Shown: positions 1 through 6,452 of the stretch, piece by piece | Layout: each line of letters begins with the position of its first letter | How positions within the stretch are numbered: position 1 is the stretch's first letter | Assembly: GCA_934254835.1 (NCBI GenBank) | Contig: CAKQMI010000022.1 | Span: 1 to 32,128 of the forward strand | Reading direction: 5' to 3' | Source of the DNA: an uncultured Clostridia bacterium | GTDB taxonomy: Bacteria > Bacillota > Clostridia > Christensenellales > CAG-917 | DNA length: 32,128 nucleotides | Position numbers and translations under genes: made by a program | The notes under the pieces: generated by a model | The model's input: only the letters and a program-made list of their open reading frames with translations | Database searches by the model: none | What the model was told of the DNA's origin: nothing

Positions 1-59
1 AGCAGACTGTAAATCTGTTGGCACCGCCTTCGGTGGTTCGAATCCACCTCTTCCCACCA
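1..59 (+). tRNA. tRNA-Tyr (GTA), 3' part, cut by window edge
   Basis: The window opens inside a tRNA. A five-pair anticodon stem (2-6 with 14-18, one G-U) encloses the loop CTGTAAA, placing anticodon GTA at 9-11, which reads tyrosine codons. A long variable arm (about 19-34), as expected for bacterial class II tRNA-Tyr, precedes a T-arm with the loop motif TTCGAATC. The acceptor end is followed by discriminator A56 and an encoded CCA at 57-59. Roughly the first 26 bases (acceptor 5' strand and D-arm) lie outside the window. Confidence 0.93.
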
Positions 60-60
60 A

Positions 61-96
61 AAAAGAAAGCATCGAATTTTCGATGCTTTCTTTTTT
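61..96 (+). terminator. Intrinsic terminator of tRNA-Tyr
   Basis: A 12-bp perfect stem (65-76 with 79-90) with a minimal TT loop is followed directly by six T residues. It starts two bases after the tRNA CCA, so it ends the tRNA transcript. Confidence 0.9.
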
Positions 97-267
97 GTGC
101 GAAAGAGAGTGGATGAGATAGCGCGTGCGTAAGCCGCGGTTCACACCGTTGCGTTCAGCAACGGCGCCGTTGTGCACTTTGCATATTCTTGTTATGCCCT
201 ATGTGGCGTTTCGTTGTTAATATACAAACTATCCAACGCAGAGGCTATCCACCTCTTCCGCATATAA

Positions 268-352
268 GGTGGATTCTGAACCACCTGTTTCGGTGCTGGA
301 CGCTCCACTTTTGCAAGTAAACTTGCTCGTTTCGCTATTAAACGAATCCACC
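268..352. repeat. tRNA-related palindromic cassette, copy 1
   Basis: An 85-bp unit bounded by perfect 9-bp inverted ends, GGTGGATTC at 268-276 and GAATCCACC at 344-352. The ends are identical to the T-stem/T-loop 3' strand of the neighbouring tRNA-Tyr (40-48). Just inside the left end is a 21-bp motif (278-298, containing CCACCTGTTTCGGTGCTG) repeated exactly in the second cassette. Read on the minus strand, this motif plus the left end resembles a variable arm followed by a T-arm. The right half holds two small hairpins. Confidence 0.7.
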
Positions 353-392
353 ACTTTCGAAAAATCGCGGTGTCTTTTTTTATGCCGGGAAG

Positions 393-612
393 GGTGGATT
401 CTGTGTGGTATTTACCGCACGGCGCGTTGCGCCACGAACCACCTGTTTCGGTGCTGACCGCAAAATGAGATAAAAAAGCACTTGTATTTTTTTATCGATT
501 GAAGCGGACATAGTCAACAAACTTGTTTTCATTGAAAACAGACGGCGTAGCGTAAAACGAAGTTTTGTTTGTTGACGTAGACGATTTTGTTTCGCTCTTT
601 CACGAATCCACC
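393..612. repeat. tRNA-related palindromic cassette, copy 2 (expanded)
   Basis: A second unit with the same outer ends, GGTGGATTC at 393-401 and GAATCCACC at 604-612, and the same 21-bp internal motif at 436-456. Relative to copy 1 the left end and the motif are separated by about 33 extra bases that fold as two adjacent hairpins (403-420 and 421-433). The right half is longer and includes a 64-bp inverted repeat (513-576). The right boundary continues as CTCTTC, giving a 15-bp direct repeat of tRNA positions 39-53 at 603-617. Confidence 0.7.
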
Positions 613-712
613 TCTTCTAAATAAATCGTGCCACTCTCTCTAACGGCATGTTTATCTGTCGTGCATTGTGATTATAAAAATATTGTATTAAAACCTCATT
701 TTTATTAATGTA

Positions 713-741
713 TTGTTTTTTTATTAAAAATATGGTATAGT
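713..741 (+). promoter_or_regulatory. Sigma-A-type promoter of the structured leader
   Basis: A -35 hexamer TTGTTT (713-718) and a -10 hexamer TATAGT (736-741) are separated by exactly 17 bp in an AT-rich context. The predicted start, about seven bases after the -10, coincides with the first base of the long leader stem at 748. Confidence 0.7.
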
Positions 742-747
742 ATTTAT

Positions 748-882
748 GCGACACATTTTAATAATACTAATACGAGGGAGTGATATAGGCAAAAACGAAC
801 ACTCTCACCTTCGTGTTAGGAAAATGTGTCGCAACATTGAGAGTTACGTTTTTCGGCGTGTTCTCAATGAACACGCTTTTTT
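748..882 (+). promoter_or_regulatory. Structured leader with antiterminator/terminator switch (candidate riboswitch)
   Basis: The 5' part folds as one long imperfect hairpin: a perfect 12-bp base stem (748-759 with 821-832), then 9 bp with one G-U (CTAATACGA 767-775 with TCGTGTTAG 811-819), then 7 bp (776-782 with 800-806), with an ACCT bulge at 807-810 and a 17-nt loop at 783-799. AGG in the loop (787-789) can pair with CCT of the bulge (808-810), a possible pseudoknot. Downstream lies a strong intrinsic terminator, GCGTGTTC (856-863) with GAACACGC (869-876), followed by six T. The segment CATTGAGA (835-842) can instead pair with TCTCAATG (862-869), destroying the terminator. ACTCTC (801-806) can also pair with GAGAGT (839-844), linking the hairpin to the switch. 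I recognise no known riboswitch class in it. Confidence 0.75.
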
Positions 883-896
883 ATTGGAGGGATTTT

Positions 897-1586
897 ATGT
901 TGTATGAAAAAAAGAAACTTCTAATTTTCAAAATTGTAATTTCCGTTTTGTTCATGATTTGCATTATTATTCCGATAAGCATTAGCCTTACACCGGCGAA
1001 AATTGCAAATATCGTTGACGACGAAGGTTTTTGCAATTACAATGCTTCGCTAAATTCAAGCGACGTTAAAATATTTGTAAAATTTGACACAAAAGTCAAC
1101 GACGGATACATAAAGGTTAGTTTTTATGACGAAAACGGAAAAACGTTATCAACTGAAAACGGACACTTTTATAGGACAGATGACGATAAAGAAGTATCCG
1201 ATACTTTTTACATAAAAGGTAACGTGAAAGGCTATAAAATAATATCGTCGGAAATTACGCGTGAAACTTATACTTCGGGAATAACAAAATACATTTTTAT
1301 AATTATTGATATTTTTATGATTTTTATATTCTTGGGAACAATGCTGATGTCGTGTAAAGTATACGATTTAGACGGTAAAGATCTTATTGTTTATTCCGGA
1401 TTATATCGTAATTACATTAAATACGACGGCACAATATTAGATGAACATAATACGTTTCAAACATATGTTCCTATATATTTATCGACTACGATTGATGACG
1501 AAACATATATCGAAGTAACAATATCGACAATGAACAGAATTTCTTTAAAAGTCAACGACCAGCTATACACAAAATACAAATACTAA
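897..1586 (+). CDS. Orphan two-helix membrane protein of unknown function
   Basis: A 229-residue protein I do not recognise. The ATG at 897 is chosen because TTGGAGGG (884-891) lies at good spacing. An upstream in-frame GTG at 813 falls inside the leader hairpin and is rejected. Residues 9-31 form an N-terminal transmembrane helix, followed by an outside segment of roughly 100 residues rich in Asp, Lys and Tyr, a second helix at about 135-156 (IFIIIDIFMIFIFLGTMLM), and a C-terminal cytoplasmic part rich in beta-strand-forming residues. The gene is much richer in A+T (many ATA, AAA and TTA codons) than the genes that follow, suggesting an accessory or acquired gene. It is the only gene behind the structured leader and ends at a bidirectional terminator, so the leader presumably regulates this gene alone. 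Any function would be a guess. Confidence 0.75.
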   Translation: MLYEKKKLLIFKIVISVLFMICIIIPISISLTPAKIANIVDDEGFCNYNASLNSSDVKIFVKFDTKVNDGYIKVSFYDENGKTLSTENGHFYRTDDDKEVSDTFYIKGNVKGYKIISSEITRETYTSGITKYIFIIIDIFMIFIFLGTMLMSCKVYDLDGKDLIVYSGLYRNYIKYDGTILDEHNTFQTYVPIYLSTTIDDETYIEVTISTMNRISLKVNDQLYTKYKY

Positions 1587-1608
1587 TTAGTTTTTCATTA
1601 ATCCCCAC

Positions 1609-1638
1609 GAAAAAACCGCCCTTTCGGACGGTTTTTTG
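1609..1638. terminator. Bidirectional terminator between convergent genes
   Basis: ACCGCC (615-620 after 1000) pairs with GGACGGT (1626-1632) around a CTTTC loop with one bulged A. The stem is flanked by A6 on the left and T6 on the right, so it can end both the plus-strand orphan gene and minus-strand rny. Confidence 0.8.
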
Positions 1639-1654
1639 TTTTGGGGTAAAATGA

Positions 1655-3274
1655 TTACTTTGCGTAATCGACGCTACGAATTTCTCTGACGACCGTAACT
1701 TTGATTTGTCCCGGATATTCGAGTTCCGCTTCGAGTTTTCCTGCAATTTCCTTTGCAAGGAAGACCGTCGTGGTGTCGTCAACGACTTCGGGTTTGACCA
1801 TAACGCGGATTTCGCGTCCTGCCTGAATTGCGTACGACTGCTCGACACCGCTGAAGGAATTTGCGATAGTTTCCAACTTTTCGATACGTTTGACGTAGTT
1901 TTCAAGCGATTCGCGACGTGCGCCGGGACGTGCGCTTGAAATGGCGTCCGCCGCTTGAACAAGGACAGCCTCGACGCTGGTTGCCTCGATGTCGCCGTGG
2001 TGAGCCGCGACGGCGTGGATAACGGCGTTGCTTTCCTTATACTTCTTCAAAAGGTCGACGCCGATTTGGACGTGCGTGCCCTCGATTTCGTGGTCAACGG
2101 CTTTGCCGATATCGTGCAGAAGTCCGGCGCGCTTTGCGATTTTGACGTCCGCGCCGAGTTCCGACGCCATAACGCCCGACAAAAACGCAACTTCCAACGA
2201 GTGTTGCAACACGTTCTGACCGTAGCTTGTGCGGTATTTGAGTTTGCCCAAAATTTTGATAAGTTCGGGATGAATGCCGTAGATACCGCACTCAAACACT
2301 GCGTTTTCGCCCGCTTCTTTGATAAGTCCGTCAACTTCTTTTTTGACTTTATCGACCATTTCCTCGATGCGAGCGGGGTGAATTCTTCCGTCTTGAATGA
2401 GTTTTTCAAGGGTGATACGCGCGATTTCGCGACGGACGGGATCAAAGCCCGAAAGTGTCACGACGTCGGGGGTATCGTCGATGATAAGGTCAACACCGGT
2501 TGCGCTTTCGAGTGCGCGAATGTTGCGCCCTACGCGTCCGATAATACGACCTTTCATTTCGTCGTTGGGGAGCGCGACAACCGACACGGTGGTATCCGTC
2601 GTGTGGTCAGCGGCGCACCTTTGGATTGCCAAAGAGATAATGTTTTGCGCCTTCTTTTCGCCGTATTCTTTTGCCTCTTGTTCGATGGCTTTTGCGGTCT
2701 GCACCGCGTCCTTTTTTGCACTGTCGATGAGCGCGTCCATCAATTGTTGTTTTGCTTCGTCGCGAGTCATACCCGAGATTCTTTCAAGTTCTTTCTCAAG
2801 GAGGAATTGCGAATTTTTGAGTTTATCCTCGATATTTTGCAGTTCTTCCTCTTTGGCTTGAATTTGTTTTTTCTGAACTTCGAGTTGTTCCTGTTTTTTG
2901 TCCAAAGCGTCGTCCTTTTTGTCGAGGTACGATTCCTTGGATTGCAGGCGTTGTTCGGTTTTTTGATACTCTGCTTTTCTTTCTTTTGCTTCCTTATCGA
3001 TTTCGGCGCGCAGGCGATGCTCTTCTTCTTTGGCTTCGAGCAAGGCTTCTTTTCTGGTGGTTTTAGCCTCGGCTTTGGCTTCTTCGATAAGTTTTTCCGC
3101 ATCGGCTTTTATTCTTTCGGCTTCCGACTTTGCAGATCCGACTTTGCGCTTATAGAAATAACTATAGCCAAAGTACCCGATGGCGAGACCTACTACGAGT
3201 GCTATAACCGCGGTTATTCCCGCAATTCCGCCACTCGACAAGACAGCAAGCAATTGTGTTGTAATGCTTGTCAT
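1655..3274 (-). CDS. rny: Ribonuclease Y
   Basis: A 539-residue membrane-anchored endoribonuclease that initiates mRNA decay in Bacillota. The order of parts is typical: N-terminal transmembrane helix (about 13-40), a long charged coiled coil (about 45-205) rich in Lys/Glu heptads, a KH RNA-binding domain with GRIIGRVGRN at about 242-251, and an HD phosphodiesterase domain with the HDIGK metal motif at about 387-391. Length is slightly above the usual 510-520. The ATG start has AGGAGG 11 bases upstream. It is the last gene of the minus-strand housekeeping cluster, 117 bp after recA, as in many Clostridia, and converges on the orphan membrane protein. Confidence 0.97.
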   Translation of the reverse strand: MTSITTQLLAVLSSGGIAGITAVIALVVGLAIGYFGYSYFYKRKVGSAKSEAERIKADAEKLIEEAKAEAKTTRKEALLEAKEEEHRLRAEIDKEAKERKAEYQKTEQRLQSKESYLDKKDDALDKKQEQLEVQKKQIQAKEEELQNIEDKLKNSQFLLEKELERISGMTRDEAKQQLMDALIDSAKKDAVQTAKAIEQEAKEYGEKKAQNIISLAIQRCAADHTTDTTVSVVALPNDEMKGRIIGRVGRNIRALESATGVDLIIDDTPDVVTLSGFDPVRREIARITLEKLIQDGRIHPARIEEMVDKVKKEVDGLIKEAGENAVFECGIYGIHPELIKILGKLKYRTSYGQNVLQHSLEVAFLSGVMASELGADVKIAKRAGLLHDIGKAVDHEIEGTHVQIGVDLLKKYKESNAVIHAVAAHHGDIEATSVEAVLVQAADAISSARPGARRESLENYVKRIEKLETIANSFSGVEQSYAIQAGREIRVMVKPEVVDDTTTVFLAKEIAGKLEAELEYPGQIKVTVVREIRSVDYAK

Positions 3275-3305
3275 TTGGTTTATATCCTCCTATATATTCA
3301 TAAAA

Positions 3306-3339
3306 CCGATTTATTTGCGCGCCATCCGGCGCGTGTCGG
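3306..3339 (-). other. GC-rich hairpin between recA and rny
   Basis: On the minus strand CGCGCC and GGCGCG pair around a GGAT loop, extended by CCGA/TCGG at the base and followed by TTTT. It lies in the recA-rny gap ahead of the rny binding site. It could be a weak terminator for recA or a processing structure; the interior of the stem is irregular, so I do not call it a terminator. Confidence 0.4.
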
Positions 3340-3391
3340 CTTTAATTTCAAATTTTATTATGCCACGATTGACGTTGGCAAAAGTACAATT

Positions 3392-4393
3392 TTATTTGTC
3401 TGCAAAGACTTTTTCTCTGACTTTTTCGTCGATTTCGTTGAAAACCTCGGGATTTTTGTTGAGATAATCCAAAGTTTTGTCCCTGCCTTGACCGATTTTT
3501 TCATCGTTGTAAGAATACCAGCTTCCGCTTTTTTCGACGATGCCCATTTCGGTTGCGACGTCCAAAACACAGCCCGCAAGCGAAATTCCTTTTCCGAAAA
3601 GAATGTCAAATTCCGCAACTTTGAACGGGGGCGCGACCTTGTTTTTGACGATACGCGCTTTGGTGCGGTTGCCGATGACCTCTGCGCCGTCCTTGATCGT
3701 GTCGGCTTTTCTGATGTCGATACGCACCGACGAATAAAATTTCAATGCCTTACCGCCCGTGGTAACCTCGGGACTGCCGTAAATTACGCCGACTTTTTCG
3801 CGAAGTTGGTTGATGAAAACGATACTGCAACGGGATTTGTTGCAAATTGAGGTGAGCTTGCGCATTGCCTGTGACATAAGTCTTGCTTGAAGACCGACGC
3901 TACTGTCGCCGATTTCGCCGTCGATTTCCGCCTGCGGGGTGAGCGCGGCGACGCTGTCCACGACGATAAGGTCGATGCTGTTGCTTCTGACCAGCGTTTC
4001 GGTAATGTTCAAGGCTTGCTCGCCACTGTCGGGTTGCGCGATATACAAATCGTTGATTTGCACGCCGAGAGCCTGCGCATAATAAGGATCGAGCGCGTGT
4101 TCGGCGTCAATGAACGCCGCCATACCGCCCTGTTTTTGCGTTTCTGCAATCATGTGAAGCGCGACGGTGGTTTTGCCCGAAGATTCGGGCCCGTAAATCT
4201 CGATAATTCTTCCGCGGGGAATACCGCCGATACCGAGAGCGATGTCGAGAGTAAGACAGCCTGTGGGGATTGCTTCGACTTTTTGAACTTCTGTCTCGCC
4301 GAACTTCATAATTGCGCCCTTACCAAACTGTTTTTCTATCTGTTGTAAAGCCTGTTCCAGGTTTTTTACTTTTTCTTTAGAATCGGTTGCCAT
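3392..4393 (-). CDS. recA: Recombinase RecA
   Basis: A 333-residue DNA-dependent ATPase that forms filaments on single-stranded DNA, drives strand exchange and triggers LexA self-cleavage. The Walker A motif GPESSGKTT is at about 68-76; the L1/L2 region contains LREKVGVIYGSPEVTTGGKA, a family hallmark. The C-terminus is short, ending soon after the conserved core and without the acidic tail of E. coli RecA (353 residues). The ATG is preceded by AAAGGAG at ideal spacing. It follows the cinA-like gene, the usual pairing with competence/recombination genes. I looked for a Bacillus-type LexA box (CGAAC-N4-GTTCG) in the 90 bp upstream and did not find one. Confidence 0.98.
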   Translation of the reverse strand: MATDSKEKVKNLEQALQQIEKQFGKGAIMKFGETEVQKVEAIPTGCLTLDIALGIGGIPRGRIIEIYGPESSGKTTVALHMIAETQKQGGMAAFIDAEHALDPYYAQALGVQINDLYIAQPDSGEQALNITETLVRSNSIDLIVVDSVAALTPQAEIDGEIGDSSVGLQARLMSQAMRKLTSICNKSRCSIVFINQLREKVGVIYGSPEVTTGGKALKFYSSVRIDIRKADTIKDGAEVIGNRTKARIVKNKVAPPFKVAEFDILFGKGISLAGCVLDVATEMGIVEKSGSWYSYNDEKIGQGRDKTLDYLNKNPEVFNEIDEKVREKVFADK

Positions 4394-4483
4394 TTGATTA
4401 CTCCTTTATATTTGTCGCCAAAATTTAATGATTTTGACGTTATTTTTATGTTTTTTTAATAATTTATGTCGATTTTTGTCGAA

Positions 4484-5803
4484 CTATTGTTGTTTAATAT
4501 TTTCAAGATATTCCTGATATTTGTCCTCCGAAAGACGCGGTATCCTCACCTTTATGGGATCGTTTTTGACGATGGGCAAGAACTCGGCAACGCCGTTTTC
4601 GGAAATTCTTGTTGCGTCGTCAACACCGATTAAAGTGAAAGACTCGGCAGGATTGTTCGTCTGGAACGCCATACGCGAAGCAAACGCCTGCTTAATCATC
4701 GCCGATACGACGTTGACGTTCACACAGCAGGTGCTCATGATGACGTTTATGCCGGCGGTGCGCCCGAGACGTGCCAACACGCTTAACGATTCCTCAAAGT
4801 TATTGCCGTCTTCCGACATCATAAAGTCCGCAAACTCGTCGATGACGATGACGATATAAGGATAAACGGGCATGCCGTTGGTCAGCGCGCTTTGGTTGTA
4901 TTCCTCGATATTTCGGACGCTGACGTGCTTGAACCGCTTGAACCTGACTTCCATTTCCTTGCGCGTTTCAAGAAGCATAGCGATGACTTCGTCAATCGTG
5001 TGAAGTGGTTTGTTTTTATAAAGATTTTTCAGCCCCTTGAAGTCGTTGTATTCGATTTCCTTGGGATCGACAAGGACAAAACTGATTTCGTTCGGTTTGT
5101 GTTTCAACAAAAGCGTGAAAATGATATTCCTTAAAAACGCCGATTTTCCCGTACCGCTCGCCCCGCCGACAAGCAAATTCATAACGTCGTTGAGGTCGGT
5201 GAAGACGTCCTCGCCGTCGTCGGTGCGCCCGACATAGAAAGACAGCGGACTTTTGTTTTCGATGTCCGAAAGTTTCAAAACGTCGTTGTCGTTTTCGATT
5301 GCATATTCCTTTGAAAGTAACAAATATAACTTGTAAAACGCAAAATCTGTCGATTTTTTGCGCACTTCCTCGCGATCTCCGCTGAAAATTTGTCGTTCGG
5401 TCACGGTTTTTCCGTTTATCGAAAAACCAAAACAAACCGTGCCGACGGGTTTTTCAAGGCTACCGCCCGTGGGACCTGCAATCCCCGTCGTCGCCACAGA
5501 AACGGTGACGCCGTCCTTAATAAGTCCTTCTGCCATTTCCTTTGCGGTTTCCTCGGACACCGCACCGAACTTAATAAGCGTTTCGGCACTGACGCCAAGT
5601 CTGTTTATCTTCGACTCGTTGGCGTAGGCGACGATGCCCTCGACAAAGGATTGCGAAATGCCCGGAACGTCCACGAAGCGCGAGGCAATCTCCCCGCCCG
5701 TCAGACTTTCGGCAACCGCAATTTTCAGGTTGTTTTCCAAAAGAATCTGAGCGACGGCAACGTTCAGTTTTTTGCCGTCCACAAATTCGGGAACGTTAAT
5801 CAT
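4484..5803 (-). CDS. CinA C-terminal (PncC-like) domain fused to an FtsK-like ATPase domain
   Basis: A 439-residue two-part protein. Residues about 12-165 are a CinA C-terminal domain, the nicotinamide-nucleotide amidase fold (PncC): AESLTGG at 31-37 supplies the nucleophile Ser33, with Tyr60 and Lys65 in AYANESK and the TTGIAGPTGG loop at 105-114. The molybdopterin-binding N-terminal domain of full CinA is absent. Residues about 185-425 form an FtsK/SpoIIIE-type motor: Walker A GGASGTGKS (213-221), DPKEIEYND, SVRNIEEYN and Walker B VIVIDEFADFM. It has no membrane segment and no winged-helix gamma domain, and the canonical STQRP motif is replaced by STCCVN (357-362), so DNA translocation is doubtful. 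It sits in the normal cinA position between pgsA and recA, overlapping pgsA by 8 bp. The frame is continuous across the junction. Each half is clear; the role of the fusion is unknown. Confidence 0.85.
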   Translation of the reverse strand: MINVPEFVDGKKLNVAVAQILLENNLKIAVAESLTGGEIASRFVDVPGISQSFVEGIVAYANESKINRLGVSAETLIKFGAVSEETAKEMAEGLIKDGVTVSVATTGIAGPTGGSLEKPVGTVCFGFSINGKTVTERQIFSGDREEVRKKSTDFAFYKLYLLLSKEYAIENDNDVLKLSDIENKSPLSFYVGRTDDGEDVFTDLNDVMNLLVGGASGTGKSAFLRNIIFTLLLKHKPNEISFVLVDPKEIEYNDFKGLKNLYKNKPLHTIDEVIAMLLETRKEMEVRFKRFKHVSVRNIEEYNQSALTNGMPVYPYIVIVIDEFADFMMSEDGNNFEESLSVLARLGRTAGINVIMSTCCVNVNVVSAMIKQAFASRMAFQTNNPAESFTLIGVDDATRISENGVAEFLPIVKNDPIKVRIPRLSEDKYQEYLENIKQQ

Positions 5804-6452
5804 TTTTTGCGACTTCCCCCAAATCGTTTTTTATATTTTCGTCGGCGTTAATTTTATCCGACGTATCTTCTTTTTTATCAGCCAGCACCTGCTTGTTTTT
5901 CAGGACGTAGTTGAAGCCCGACAAAATCGTGAAAAACGCGCCGATATAATAAGTAATTTGCCCGAGCCAGTCAAAGAAGAAGAACGGCTTTCCCGAAATC
6001 GTGCCCGTTTGGAGCGTGCTCATCGTCAGCGCGATAAGACCGATGTCCAAGAAAGTTGTCTTGATTTTTCCGAGTTTGTCGGCGGCAAGCACGACGTTCT
6101 TTTGCACGGCGATGATTCGAAATGCCGTGATAATAATCTCGCGACTGATAATTACGCCCGCGATAATTTGGTTGTACCACCCGGGAAGCGTGCCGTCACC
6201 GATGAAAATAAACAGCATGATAATGACGATGACTTTGTCGGCGATGGGATCGAGAAACTTGCCGAGATCCGTCACAAGATTGCGTTTTCTTGCGATATTG
6301 CCGTCGATGAAGTCGGTGCAACAACAAAGTATAAACATGGCGCACGCCACGATTTCGTGATATGGAAATTTGACAAGATACAAAACCGCAACAATTGGTA
6401 TCAGAGCGATTCTTGCAAGCGTAATTTTGTTGGGAAGGTTAAGTTTTTTCAT
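5796..6452 (-). CDS. pgsA: CDP-diacylglycerol-glycerol-3-phosphate 3-phosphatidyltransferase
   Basis: A 218-residue integral membrane enzyme that makes phosphatidylglycerophosphate from CDP-diacylglycerol and glycerol-3-phosphate, the first committed step of phosphatidylglycerol and cardiolipin synthesis. The CDP-alcohol phosphatidyltransferase signature D-x2-D-G-x2-A-R-x8-G-x3-D-x3-D is complete at residues 47-72 (starting DFIDGNIAR and ending FLDPIAD). Several hydrophobic helices surround it. The C-terminus carries a hydrophilic tail of about 25 charged residues beyond the last helix. The ATG overlaps the rimO stop codon (ATGA), with GGAGAT upstream, so the two are translationally coupled. 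Confidence 0.95.
   Translation of the reverse strand: MKKLNLPNKITLARIALIPIVAVLYLVKFPYHEIVACAMFILCCCTDFIDGNIARKRNLVTDLGKFLDPIADKVIVIIMLFIFIGDGTLPGWYNQIIAGVIISREIIITAFRIIAVQKNVVLAADKLGKIKTTFLDIGLIALTMSTLQTGTISGKPFFFFDWLGQITYYIGAFFTILSGFNYVLKNKQVLADKKEDTSDKINADENIKNDLGEVAKND

Larger units (their letters stand above)
97..712. other. Gene-free palindrome-rich region downstream of tRNA-Tyr
   Basis: No open frame here looks like a gene. The only frame of note (269-457) is simply the translation of the repeats. The stretch is a chain of short inverted repeats: CCGTTGC/GCAACGG at 146-164, the perfect palindrome CAACGGCGCCGTTG at 159-172, GCAAGT/ACTTGC at 313-326, CGTTT/AAACG at 328-344, GTGTGGTA/TACCGCAC at 403-420, GGCGC/GCGCC at 421-433, GTTTTC/GAAAAC at 525-539, and GTCAACAAAC/GTTTGTTGAC at 513-522 and 567-576. 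Pieces of the tRNA T-arm (CGAATCCACC) recur at 343-352 and 603-612. The last 100 bp are AT-rich and end in a promoter. Confidence 0.75.

Noticed and set aside
269..457. 62-codon open frame on the plus strand
   Set aside because: It is the translation of the two repeat cassettes, has no ribosome site and no recognisable protein features.
97..712. CRISPR array or retron-like ncRNA in the palindromic region
   Set aside because: Repeats are not evenly spaced, only two copies exist, and no cas or reverse transcriptase gene is present.
1955..3850. 631-codon open frame antisense to rny and recA
   Set aside because: rny and recA are certain on the other strand; the frame is a by-product of their codon bias, with a composition (very high Phe, Cys, Asp) unlike a protein.
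4394..4483. Possible LexA (SOS) box upstream of recA, suggested by repeated GTCGA and GTTCGAC
   Set aside because: The spacing and symmetry do not match the Bacillota consensus CGAAC-N4-GTTCG; only direct repeats of GTCGA are present.
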